Part shown: one piece after another, positions 26,273-34,193 of the stretch
Layout of the letters: each line of letters begins with the position of its first letter
Numbering within the stretch: the stretch's first letter is position 1
Source: Fulvivirga imtechensis AK7
GTDB lineage: Bacteria; Bacteroidota; Bacteroidia; Cytophagales; Cyclobacteriaceae
Assembly: GCF_000331535.1 (NCBI RefSeq)
Contig: NZ_AMZN01000055.1
Location: 186,001 to 250,000 of the forward strand
DNA length: 64,000 bases
Direction of reading: 5' to 3'
The notes under the pieces: model-generated
Told to the model about the DNA's origin: nothing
Databases searched by the model: none
Seen by the model: only the letters and a program-made list of their open reading frames with translations
Translations under genes and position numbers: made by a program

Positions 26273-27706
26273 ATGCAGAAGCTTGGATTAACCCAAAGTT
26301 TACAACAGAAATTATCTCCACAGCAGATACAGTTTATCAAGCTGTTGCAGATACCTACTGCCGAGCTTGAAGCTCGTGTAGAGGAAGAGCTGGAAGATAA
26401 CCCGGCTTTGGAAGAGGGAAAGGAGGAGCAGGATGACGCGCCTGAAGAATACGAAGAACAGGAGTCTTCTGATGATAATGAACTGGATGTTGAGGATTAT
26501 CTGAGGGATGACGACTTCAGTGGGTATAAAATGCATGGGGACGGGGACAATGAGGATAAGGAGATGCCTATTGCTATGCATACAACATTAAACGAGCGCT
26601 TGATGGATCAGCTCGGTTTCCTGCGTCTCGATGAGAGACAATATACCATTGGGAAGCAACTTATAGGAAGCATAGAAAGTGACGGTTATATCCGCAGAGA
26701 GTTGGAGGCTATTATTAATGATCTGGCCTTCTCTCAGAACATCGACACAGATGTAGATGAAGTGGAGGAGATCCTTAGAAGGATACAGGAATTTGATCCT
26801 CCGGGCATTGCAGCCCGCGACTTACAGGAATGCCTGCTCTTGCAGCTCGAAAGAAGATCAGACGAACAGAATGTGGATGTAATAGTGGCTAAACAGATCA
26901 TCAGCGAGTGCTTTGATGAATTTACAAAGAAGCACTACGGTAAGATCATGAAAAAGCTCGACCTTGAAGATGAGGATTATATCAAGGATGCCATAGAGCT
27001 AATAAGGAAGTTAAACCCTAAGCCCGGGGGCAGTTCTTCGGGGCTGGTAAGGACACAATACCTGATACCGGATTTTATCCTGACCAATAATAATGGGGAG
27101 TTGGAAATAGCGCTGAATTCAAGGAATGCTCCCGAACTGAGGGTGAGCAGATCGTACTCCGAAATGCTTCATGCTTATGATAAAAGTGATAAATCGGATA
27201 AGAAGCTTAAGGAAACAGTATCCTTTGTGAAGCAAAAGCTGGACGCAGCCAAATGGTTTATCGATGCGATCAAACAACGCCAGCACACACTTCTAAACAC
27301 CATGCGGGCTATTGTTGACTTTCAATACGAATACTTTCTGGAAGGAGACGAAAGCAAGTTGAGGCCTATGATATTAAAGGATATCGCCAATATTATTAAT
27401 ATGGATATATCAACGGTATCCAGGGTGGCTAATAGTAAGTCTGTGCAGACAGATTTCGGCATTTTCCCATTGAAATATTTCTTCTCGGAGGGTATTGCTA
27501 CTGATTCAGGTGAGGATGTAAGCAGCAGGGAGGTCAAGAGCGAGTTGAAGAAGATTATAGATGATGAGGAAAAGAAAAGGCCTCTCAGCGATGACAAGTT
27601 AGAGAAATTACTTAAAGCAAAAGGATACAACATAGCCAGAAGGACAGTTGCCAAATACCGTGAGCAGTTGAATATTCCCGTGGCCAGATTAAGAAAAGAG
27701 TTATAG
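26273..27706 (+). CDS. rpoN: RNA polymerase sigma-54 factor
   Basis: 477 residues with the three RpoN regions: N-terminal activator-interaction domain (LTQSLQQKLSPQQIQFIKLLQIP, recognisable by its LxQxLxQxL/QQIQ pattern), an acidic region II (about 45-105), core-binding domain (about 110-310) and the DNA-binding domain ending in the diagnostic RpoN box ARRTVAKYRE at 455-464. It directs transcription from -24/-12 promoters with AAA activators, none of which lies in this window. The stop overlaps the GTG start of the next membrane protein gene by one base, so the two form an operon. Confidence 0.97.
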   Translation: MQKLGLTQSLQQKLSPQQIQFIKLLQIPTAELEARVEEELEDNPALEEGKEEQDDAPEEYEEQESSDDNELDVEDYLRDDDFSGYKMHGDGDNEDKEMPIAMHTTLNERLMDQLGFLRLDERQYTIGKQLIGSIESDGYIRRELEAIINDLAFSQNIDTDVDEVEEILRRIQEFDPPGIAARDLQECLLLQLERRSDEQNVDVIVAKQIISECFDEFTKKHYGKIMKKLDLEDEDYIKDAIELIRKLNPKPGGSSSGLVRTQYLIPDFILTNNNGELEIALNSRNAPELRVSRSYSEMLHAYDKSDKSDKKLKETVSFVKQKLDAAKWFIDAIKQRQHTLLNTMRAIVDFQYEYFLEGDESKLRPMILKDIANIINMDISTVSRVANSKSVQTDFGIFPLKYFFSEGIATDSGEDVSSREVKSELKKIIDDEEKKRPLSDDKLEKLLKAKGYNIARRTVAKYREQLNIPVARLRKEL

Positions 27707-28326
27707 TGTTAAAACATCTGGCTAATATAATTTCCATCGTGTTCCATCCATTGTTGATGGCAACGCTGTTAATCGCAACCTTGTATTTTTTCCTGCCAAC
27801 GGCTATTCAGCCGGTTAACGAGAATGCCATTTTGCCTGTACTGCTCATGGTTTTTCTGCTTACATATGTGCTCCCTTTGCTGAGTGTAGGAATGCTGCGA
27901 CTTACCAACACCATCAGTAGTTTGAGGTTGGTCGACAAGCGTGAAAGATTGATGCCTTTCTTGTTTATCACTATTTATTATGCGTTTGCTACCTATATTT
28001 TTGCCATCAGGTTTGAATTAGGACAGGTGTTTATGGTGATATTCGGATCCATAACACTTTCTGTTTTGCTGGTAACGATCATTACTAAGTTCTTTAAGGT
28101 AAGCGCTCATTCGGTGGGTACAGCGGGGCTGATCGGCTTCCTGCTGGCATTTCATATAAGATATATCGACAGCCGGCTAATTTTGCCTTTAGTTGCCGCA
28201 TTTATATTGCATGGCATCGTTAGCTCTGCGCGCCTTTATCTCCATACACATGATCCTAAAGAAGTTCACTTTGGGTCATTGTTGGGATTTATTATTAATT
28301 TCGGGGCAGTATATTTTCTAACATAA
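27706..28326 (+). CDS. PAP2-like integral membrane protein
   Basis: 206 residues with about six transmembrane helices. SAHSVGTAGLIGF (about 128-140) recalls the PSGH-type motif of PAP2 phosphatases, but the first (KxxxxxxRP) and third catalytic motifs are not convincing, so activity is doubtful. The late HDPKEVHFGSLLGF is a conserved ending of this Bacteroidota family. GTG start overlapping rpoN by one base (TAGTG). Probably a cytoplasmic membrane protein linked to lipid phosphates. Function not established. Confidence 0.65.
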   Translation: MLKHLANIISIVFHPLLMATLLIATLYFFLPTAIQPVNENAILPVLLMVFLLTYVLPLLSVGMLRLTNTISSLRLVDKRERLMPFLFITIYYAFATYIFAIRFELGQVFMVIFGSITLSVLLVTIITKFFKVSAHSVGTAGLIGFLLAFHIRYIDSRLILPLVAAFILHGIVSSARLYLHTHDPKEVHFGSLLGFIINFGAVYFLT

Positions 28327-28344
28327 AATACACTTTGGATAAGG

Positions 28345-29124
28345 ATGTACGAATTTTTAAAATATGAAAATAATAATGGAGTAGCTACGGTTACGCTTAA
28401 CCGTCCGGAGGTTTACAATGCTTTGAACGATGGCATCACCTTTGAACTCCAGGATGCTTTGAAGCAGGTGGGCAAAGATGATACTGTGAGAGTTGTGGTG
28501 CTTACCGGTGAGGGTAAGGCTTTTTGTTCCGGTCAGGACCTTAAGGCTTCTTCCACTCAGGAGAAACGCTCTTTTATAGACTCATTGCATAAAAGATATA
28601 ACCCTATCATTCGTGCTATGCGCAACCTGCCTAAACCGATAATTTGCAGGTTGAACGGAGTGGCCGCCGGAGCGGGTTGCTCCATTGCTTTAGCTTGTGA
28701 TATAATTGTAGCTGCAGAGGAAGCCATGCTTACGGAGGTGTTTGTTAACATTGGTCTGGTTCTGGATTCCGGGTCTTCATACTTTCTTCCTCGTTTGGTG
28801 GGTAGCGCTAAGGCTTTTGAATTGAGCACTATGGGCTCCAGGATCAAAGGTCAGGAAGCATATGATATCGGGTTGATCAATAAGGTAGTGCCTGCTGATC
28901 AACTGGATGAAGCGGTGAAAACTTATACCGATTATTATTCACAAGCGCCTACCAAGGCCATTGGGATGATGAAGAAGATGCTGAATAAATCCGGAAATTC
29001 TACGCTGGATGAAATGCTGGAATATGAAGCATTTTGTCAGGAAATTGCTGGTAGCTCCGAAGACTACAAAGAAGGTGTAACAGCCTTTTTGGAGAAAAGA
29101 AAGGCGCAGTTCAGAGGTAAATAG
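28345..29124 (+). CDS. Enoyl-CoA hydratase/isomerase, PaaG-like
   Basis: 259 residues, a complete crotonase fold. The CoA-binding/oxyanion strands read FCSGQDLKAS (about 68-77) and NGVAAGAGCSIALACD (about 107-122). The family Glu of hydratases is replaced at the second site by the GLVLDSGSSYFLPRLVG pattern with Asp, as in PaaG (ring-1,2-epoxyphenylacetyl-CoA isomerase) and related isomerases. No other phenylacetate genes are present, so a general beta-oxidation isomerase is as likely. It starts 18 bases after the preceding gene and is probably in the rpoN operon. A long hairpin ends the unit. Confidence 0.85.
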   Translation: MYEFLKYENNNGVATVTLNRPEVYNALNDGITFELQDALKQVGKDDTVRVVVLTGEGKAFCSGQDLKASSTQEKRSFIDSLHKRYNPIIRAMRNLPKPIICRLNGVAAGAGCSIALACDIIVAAEEAMLTEVFVNIGLVLDSGSSYFLPRLVGSAKAFELSTMGSRIKGQEAYDIGLINKVVPADQLDEAVKTYTDYYSQAPTKAIGMMKKMLNKSGNSTLDEMLEYEAFCQEIAGSSEDYKEGVTAFLEKRKAQFRGK

Positions 29125-29141
29125 TTAAGTAATTATGTCAA

Positions 29142-29283
29142 AAAAAAGGGGCTGTCTCAAAAATCCCCTTCTGACGTCATCCCGAACTTGATTCAGGATC
29201 CCCCGATTAGTTTCTGCTCATTTCCAAGGGATTCCAAATCAAGTTTGGAATGACGACTGATTTTTGAGGCAGCCCCTTTTTTA
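29142..29283. repeat. Long imperfect palindrome between convergent genes (terminator/MITE-like)
   Basis: Outer arms AAAAGGGGCTGTCTCAAAAA (from about 29146) and TTTTTGAGGCAGCCCCTTTT (29261-29280) pair with one wobble. Inner arms GTCATcCCgAACTTGATT and AATCAAGTTTGGAATGAC continue the pairing, so the whole 140 bases can fold. T-runs at both ends make it a bidirectional terminator. CTTCTGACGTCATCC (29168-29182) recurs exactly at 46633-46647. Confidence 0.85.
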
Positions 29284-29297
29284 TATCAAAATAACGT

Positions 29298-30059
29298 TTA
29301 GAATCCTGTGAAAGATAAACCCACAGTAATATTTGAAGTGTTTTCGGTACCGAATGGACCACCATCAAACATTTCGGAAAGGCTGTGGTAGTAGAACAGG
29401 TTAAAGCCTCCGATGCCTATTCTTCCGGTTAAGCCATATCTGAATCTGTTGAGACCGAAATCACGCTTGTTTTTAGTTTTTACATTTTCGCCATCCAACT
29501 CATACTTTAACTTGGTGTGAGAGCTGAAGCGGATGCCTGCTCTACCTCCTACACTTACATTAAAGCTTCTTTTCTTGTCGTCAGGATTAGCATAAAAGCG
29601 AAATTCGATGGGGATGTCTATATAATTCGCTATTAGCATCGATTTTTTGATGTCAGCGCCTGCAAGTCCGGTGCTCAGATCGCTTACTGCAACAACATCA
29701 TTACCATCTGTGTCCTGAGCGTGTACCAGTGTTACATCATTGTCAAATTTAAAACGATTTAACCCAACACCTATACCTGGCATAAACACGAAGTTGGAAT
29801 TGCCGATAGGCATGTCGTAGTAATAATACATGTTCAATGTTCTGGATCCCATAAGGCTGAGCTCCAGGGTTGAAGGTTCACTTTGAAGTAAATTCCAGCC
29901 AATATCGATAAGAAAAGTACCGGGAATATCGGGCCTTGCAGCTCTTTTTCGGATCTTCATCGGACCATTGTGATCGGATGATTCTTTTTCATCTCCATTT
30001 CCGGCATAAGCAGAAAGGCTAACAGTAAAAGTGAGTATGTAAACGAAAATTTTCTTCAT
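29298..30059 (-). CDS. Outer membrane beta-barrel protein (PorT-like)
   Basis: 253 residues with signal peptide KKIFVYILTFTVSLSAYA and a mature part of alternating hydrophobic strands. The last strand ends NITVGLSFTGF with the C-terminal Phe typical of outer membrane barrels. Strand-rich text such as FVFMPGIGVGLNRF and YIDIPIEFRFYANPDDKKRSFNV (shortened here to its IDIPIEFRF core) matches the outer-membrane-protein family that includes PorT of the T9SS. I cannot tell PorT itself from general members. A TATCTTTG (-7) box lies at 30101-30108 on the minus strand. Confidence 0.75.
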   Translation of the reverse strand: MKKIFVYILTFTVSLSAYAGNGDEKESSDHNGPMKIRKRAARPDIPGTFLIDIGWNLLQSEPSTLELSLMGSRTLNMYYYYDMPIGNSNFVFMPGIGVGLNRFKFDNDVTLVHAQDTDGNDVVAVSDLSTGLAGADIKKSMLIANYIDIPIEFRFYANPDDKKRSFNVSVGGRAGIRFSSHTKLKYELDGENVKTKNKRDFGLNRFRYGLTGRIGIGGFNLFYYHSLSEMFDGGPFGTENTSNITVGLSFTGF

Positions 30060-30145
30060 AATATCTTAACCTAAATCCCTCTTTTTTATTGTGAGGCAGG
30101 CAAAGATAAGGTTTTTTAAAAAAGTATGAATCAATAACACTTTTT

Positions 30146-30171
30146 TTGAGAACAATAATTATTTACATTTG
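30146..30171 (+). promoter_or_regulatory. Promoter of tRNA-Arg
   Basis: TTG (30146-30148), a 15-base spacer and TACATTTG (30164-30171). The spacer is short but the -7 match is exact. The tRNA starts 59 bases downstream. Confidence 0.5.
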
Positions 30172-30229
30172 CACCGCGTTAACGGTTTGACTGTTTACTG
30201 TTCTCAGTTCACAGTTAATCTGAAGCAAT

Positions 30230-30303
30230 GGCCTCGTAGCTCAACTGAATAGAGCACCTGATTACGGCTCAGGAGGTTTCAGGTTTGAATCCTGACGAGG
30301 TCA
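30230..30303 (+). tRNA. tRNA-Arg (anticodon ACG)
   Basis: A 74-base cloverleaf. Acceptor GGCCTCG pairs with CGAGGTC (one G-T). The D arm contains AGCTCAACTGAATAGAGC. Anticodon stem CCTGA/TCAGG encloses TTACGGC with anticodon ACG (Arg, CGN codons). The T arm CAGG-TTTGAAT-CCTG is intact. The CCA end is not encoded, and A30303 is the discriminator. Confidence 0.95.
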
Positions 30304-30308
30304 CAAAG

Positions 30309-30335
30309 AGCCTGGCAGTAATGTCGGGCTTTTTT
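30309..30335 (+). terminator. Terminator after tRNA-Arg
   Basis: AGCCTGGCA and TGTCGGGCT pair through two wobbles around GTAA, followed by TTTTTG, six bases after the tRNA. Confidence 0.85.
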
Positions 30336-30339
30336 GTTT

Positions 30340-31237
30340 GAAATTTAATTCTGAATTCGGCTAGAGCATCTCGATGCTCAAAACGCGAAAAGTTTAGTAC
30401 TAAACCTCGCACAAGTAGATTTTTTTATGCGCCACATTCAAGCTTGGGAAGATGAGAAGGCTATTTTGGCGCATCCATGCTTACTAAGGTAAATGCTTCG
30501 AACTCATTCCTGCCATGTGTGCCAAGGAAGCCTGTGTTCCATGGTTGGGCCTTCCTATGGCACACTCAACTTCTCGTTTAAACCCGGGGCTTCACCCCGG
30601 GCTACAAAGATTTACCCCCTCTGGGGGCTCGTTATTCTCTTAAGTTAACGGCTATGGGACCCCGTTCCGGCACCCTTCAGCAAAGCACCTCTTAAGAAGT
30701 AGCCCTACTAACCCCAGCTATGGAATAGCACAGAAATCCATTTCTTCGGAGTTTCATAGTTTTGGAGAAGGATCACTTCGGTTATTGCCCTTTCTCCCAG
30801 GGGCTCCGGCAATGTTATTAAGTTAAAGGTGTCATCCCGCTCTGGAGGTATCTACGCACAAGTAACTGCTTCAAAGGTGCATGGATTTCTCCCTTGGGGT
30901 CCCCGAGGGCAAGCTCGGGACAGGCGAGATGACTGTACTTCTTAAAAGAGTTTTTCAAGCCTTTAGCGGAGGCCGTAAGAATTTCAATGCCACACGTATA
31001 CTTTGTAAATCACACTGTTTGATACCGATGATGCTATCATCTCACTATCAGCATGTAATGAAAACTTGTCATTGGTACGAAAGGAAGGGTCTTCCTAAGT
31101 TGCTGGTAGTATCCTTGAACTTAGTTAGATTCTTCATGCCTTCCAGAGGCAAGTTCGGGGACCTTAAAAAGAGGTTTTTTAGGTCTTTTTTATAAGAATA
31201 CAATTTAATCGGTTCTACTATATCGAACTCACGTTAA
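30340..31237. other. Non-coding stretch of 900 bases with clustered hairpins
   Basis: No credible gene. It holds GTGTGCCAaGGAAG / CTTCCTATGGCACAC (30517-30565), CCCGGGG / CCCCGGG (30583-30601), CCCCC / GGGGG (30615-30627) and CCCGAG / CTCGGG (about 30902-30919). Composition shifts along the stretch. One open frame on the plus strand (30881-31195) shows no family, no signal and no promoter and is not called. It could hold remnants of dispersed repeats or a structured RNA. Confidence 0.6.
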
Positions 31238-31699
31238 TTATGGCTGTAGTACTAGCTTCTTCACCCCCGAAACATGTGAAGAAATGGCTTTCCATGATCC
31301 ATTTTGTCGAATAAGTACATTACTGGATTGATAAACGGTTTCCGATGAATCGCTCAGGATGTGGCCGGTTCCGGAAATGATAGCCGTACCATTGTCAAAA
31401 ATATCGAGTCGTTTGATTTCATAGTAAAACGAGTCGGGTTTATAAGTGCTATTCTCCACCCATTCCAACTCACCATTTCTGTCTGACCATCCTCCCTCGT
31501 GGTCTATCATTTTAAACTCATCATGTAGAATTTCAGCAAGTAAAGTGGCATCATGATCGTGATATGCCTTCGGCCAAAGTACTTCTTTTAGATTTTTTAA
31601 TGTAGTCGTATCCTGCTGTGTGATTGGAGTGATTTTTTGTTTTTCGTAGGAACAGGATAATGCGGTCAGACTAATGGCGAGAATTAAGGCGTTTTTCAT
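31238..31699 (-). CDS. SnoaL/NTF2-like (DUF4440-type) lipoprotein
   Basis: 153 residues. Lipoprotein signal MKNALILAISLTALSC with Cys16. Residues 35-150 are an NTF2-like fold of the DUF4440 type: LAEILHDEFKMIDHEGG, NSTYKPDSFYYEIKRLDI and the strand GTAIISGTGHI, closing with NGSWKAISSHVSGVK. Such domains bind small molecules, and many are non-enzymatic. It probably faces the periplasm. It stands alone with no clear operon partner. Confidence 0.78.
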   Translation of the reverse strand: MKNALILAISLTALSCSYEKQKITPITQQDTTTLKNLKEVLWPKAYHDHDATLLAEILHDEFKMIDHEGGWSDRNGELEWVENSTYKPDSFYYEIKRLDIFDNGTAIISGTGHILSDSSETVYQSSNVLIRQNGSWKAISSHVSGVKKLVLQP

Positions 31700-31901
31700 A
31701 AGTGGATTTGGATGATTGTGATTTATGTACGCACGTATACTTGCAACAGTTCTATTTTTAACAAAGCATTAACAATTTAAATCGTCACGTCCTGTTTCAG
31801 ATAATATAGTTCTGTTTTCAGAAAAATATCTGTAACCGGGTAGTATGGAATTTGATTCTTATCAACCAAGGCTTTAACTATGTAAAAATTATACATTGCT
31901 T

Positions 31902-32228
31902 ATGACTATAAAAGAAGCACAACAGGTAGTTGACAAATGGATTACTACAACGGGTGTCCGGTATTTCAACGAACTGACCAATACGGCTATTCTAGCCGAG
32001 GAAGTAGGAGAGGTGGCGCGGATCATGGCGAGAAGATATGGTGAACAATCGGAAAAGGAATCCGATAAAAATAAGGACCTGGGAGACGAATTGGCAGATG
32101 TGCTATGGGTGCTTATATGCCTTGCTAATCAAACCGGGGTGGATCTTACCGAAGCTTTTCAAAAAAATCTGGAAAAGAAATCGATGAGAGACAAAGACCG
32201 GCATCAAAACAATCGCAAGCTCAGGTAA
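31902..32228 (+). CDS. MazG-like nucleotide pyrophosphohydrolase
   Basis: 108 residues from the ATG at 31902 (a TTG two codons upstream is also open). Single MazG-like all-alpha NTP pyrophosphatase domain. The Mg-binding signature EEVGEVARIMARRYGE with downstream DELADVLWVLICLAN supplies the ExxE-x-ExxD acid cluster. It hydrolyses a (d)NTP to the monophosphate as house-cleaning. It is convergent with comB, with 14 bases between stops. Confidence 0.9.
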   Translation: MTIKEAQQVVDKWITTTGVRYFNELTNTAILAEEVGEVARIMARRYGEQSEKESDKNKDLGDELADVLWVLICLANQTGVDLTEAFQKNLEKKSMRDKDRHQNNRKLR

Positions 32229-32242
32229 GCCTGCGATTCGGA

Positions 32243-32965
32243 TCAGGGGGTCGTAGTTTCTTGTAGAAGTACGATCTCACCATCTTTTAAAACCGGAACG
32301 ATATTGTACAGATCCATTTTCAGACAGTACTCAATGTCTTCGTAAATATTCAGTTTATGAAGCCTTTTGGCATGAGATGAGCTTTGCACCAACGCCAGCA
32401 GGTTATGGCTCATATCCTGATAGGCGGCCTGTACTAGCAGAGGAGCATCGCATTCATTAGCGAAATCATTTTGAAGCTTTTCCACAAGAGCTCCCGCAAA
32501 CAGAGAGTCCTCCATATTCACTTTACCTTTCCATCCTGCACACAATATCAATGCATCGTTTTCCTGCTCCTTCAGGTACTCAGCTACTGCGGAAATATTC
32601 AGGAAACATCCGATGACAATCTGTGAGGCTTCTTGTGACTTCTCAATGGCAACTGTACCATTAGTAGTGGTAACAGCGATACTTTTGTCTTTTAACAGCG
32701 GATCCATGTAGTCGAAGGGAGAATTACCGAGGTCAAATCCGGGTACTTTATCGCCATTACGTTCACCGGCTATGAAATAACCTTCTGATTTCATAGCCCG
32801 GCATTCATCAAGGCTGGCAAAGGGCCTAATGGCTTTTACGCCATAGGCAAGTCCGGTTGCCATACACGATGTCGCTCTTAAGATATCAACGACCACAACG
32901 ATTTTATTTTTTACCTCGAAAAGATGGATGAGGTCGGGGCTAAGGCAAACGTCAATTGTTTTCAT
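32243..32965 (-). CDS. comB: 2-phosphosulfolactate phosphatase (ComB family)
   Basis: 240 residues from the ATG at 32965. A longer reading starting at 33013 would run through the gcvT terminator and lacks conservation. ComB-type motifs: VVVVDILRATSCMATGLAYG, IAGERNGDKVPGFDLGNSP, AVTTTNGTVAI and LCAGWKGKVNMEDSLFAGA. The enzyme dephosphorylates 2-phosphosulfolactate. In archaea this is a step to coenzyme M, while in Bacteroidota the likely destination is sulfolactate or sulfonate-containing lipids, which is inference. No ComA or ComC is in this window. Confidence 0.88.
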   Translation of the reverse strand: MKTIDVCLSPDLIHLFEVKNKIVVVVDILRATSCMATGLAYGVKAIRPFASLDECRAMKSEGYFIAGERNGDKVPGFDLGNSPFDYMDPLLKDKSIAVTTTNGTVAIEKSQEASQIVIGCFLNISAVAEYLKEQENDALILCAGWKGKVNMEDSLFAGALVEKLQNDFANECDAPLLVQAAYQDMSHNLLALVQSSSHAKRLHKLNIYEDIEYCLKMDLYNIVPVLKDGEIVLLQETTTP

Positions 32966-32997
32966 AGGAAATTTGGTAGAAGGAATACTGTGGGATA

Positions 32998-33030
32998 AAC
33001 AAGGTGGTAACATAGTAGTACCACCTTGTT
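32998..33030 (-). terminator. Terminator of gcvT
   Basis: AACAAGGTGGTA (32998-33009) and TACCACCTTGTT (33019-33030) form a perfect 12-bp stem with a 9-base loop, five bases after the gcvT stop. Its position also argues that comB starts at 32965. Confidence 0.85.
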
Positions 33031-33035
33031 TTATA

Positions 33036-34127
33036 TTATATTAAAGGAAGCTTAGCAACTTCTGCTTTTAGCTTTCTGTTTCTTACGGCAATATATATTT
33101 CGGTTCCCGGTGTGGCAAATTCCTTTTTTACATACCCCAGGCCAATGCCATGATTGAGTACCGGTGACATGGTGCCTGAAGTAACTTTTCCAATTTCATT
33201 TCCCTCTGCATTTTCAATAACATAGTCATGTCTCGGAATACCTTTATCCACCATTTTAAAGCCTACTAGCTTTCGGGTTATACCTTCTTCTTTTTGTTTC
33301 TTCAGGTTTTCTGAGTTGGTAAAGTCTTTGGTGAATTTTGTGATCCATCCTAAACCGGCTTCCAATGGAGATGTAGCATCATCAATATCATTGCCATACA
33401 GGCAGTATCCCATTTCCATTCTTAAGGTATCACGAGCACCCAGGCCAATAGGTTTGATACCCTCAGATTGGCCGGCTTCGATTATCTTGTGCCATACCTT
33501 TTCGGCATCTTCATTCTTTACATAGATCTCAAAACCTCCGGCACCTGTATAGCCTGTTGCAGACATAATTACATCAGGTACTCCTGCAAATTCGCCATGC
33601 ACGAACGTATAGAATTTTACCTCTGACAGATCAGTGTTTGTGAGCTTCTGCAAAACCTCCGTAGCTTTTGGCCCCTGTACTGCAAACAGTGACATCTCAT
33701 CTGAAATGTTCTGCATCTCAGCGCCTTCAGTGTTGTATTTCTGGATCCAGTTCCAATCTTTTTCAATGTTGGAAGCATTCACCACCAGCATATACTCATT
33801 GTCTTTTAACTTGTATACGAGCAGATCATCTACGATACCGCCGTTTTCATTTGGCAGACATGAATATTGGGCTTTGCCATCCTCCAGCTTTGAGGCATCA
33901 TTGCTGGTCACTCTTTGTATCAGGTCCAGGGCTTTTGGACCGCGTACCATGAATTCCCCCATATGAGAAACATCAAATATGCCCACGCCATTTCTAACAG
34001 TGTTGTGCTCCTCAATATCAGATGAATATCTGACAGGCATGTTGTAGCCCGCAAAAGGAACCATTTTGGCGCCTAAATTTTCATGTATATCGTTAAGCTG
34101 TATTTTCTTTAATTCCATAGTATCCAT
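33036..34127 (-). CDS. gcvT: Aminomethyltransferase (glycine cleavage T protein)
   Basis: 363 residues, the normal length of GcvT. Folate-binding and catalytic landmarks are present: [29 protein letters not shown], the conserved Asp region [31 protein letters not shown] and [13 protein letters not shown]. It transfers the methylene group to tetrahydrofolate in the glycine cleavage system. gcvH and gcvP are not in the window. The start could also be the Met three codons in (34118), which fits family alignments equally well. Confidence 0.95.
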   Translation of the reverse strand: MDTMELKKIQLNDIHENLGAKMVPFAGYNMPVRYSSDIEEHNTVRNGVGIFDVSHMGEFMVRGPKALDLIQRVTSNDASKLEDGKAQYSCLPNENGGIVDDLLVYKLKDNEYMLVVNASNIEKDWNWIQKYNTEGAEMQNISDEMSLFAVQGPKATEVLQKLTNTDLSEVKFYTFVHGEFAGVPDVIMSATGYTGAGGFEIYVKNEDAEKVWHKIIEAGQSEGIKPIGLGARDTLRMEMGYCLYGNDIDDATSPLEAGLGWITKFTKDFTNSENLKKQKEEGITRKLVGFKMVDKGIPRHDYVIENAEGNEIGKVTSGTMSPVLNHGIGLGYVKKEFATPGTEIYIAVRNRKLKAEVAKLPLI

Positions 34128-34193
34128 AATATTCCAAATTTAGAGATTCAAAGGTAACAATTCTGCCGTACAGATCGAACGGGCCGTAAAGTT

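Noticed and set aside
29142-29283. Long palindrome considered as an intact insertion sequence
   Set aside because: No open frame inside and only 142 bases; MITE-like or terminator is the limit of the claim.
30881-31195. Open frame of 104 codons in the stretch after tRNA-Arg
   Set aside because: No family, signal peptide, promoter or codon pattern like the neighbours. It overlaps a hairpin (about 30902-30919).
32966-33013. Upstream extension of comB to 33013
   Set aside because: It would run into the perfect gcvT terminator stem and adds residues not seen in ComB proteins.
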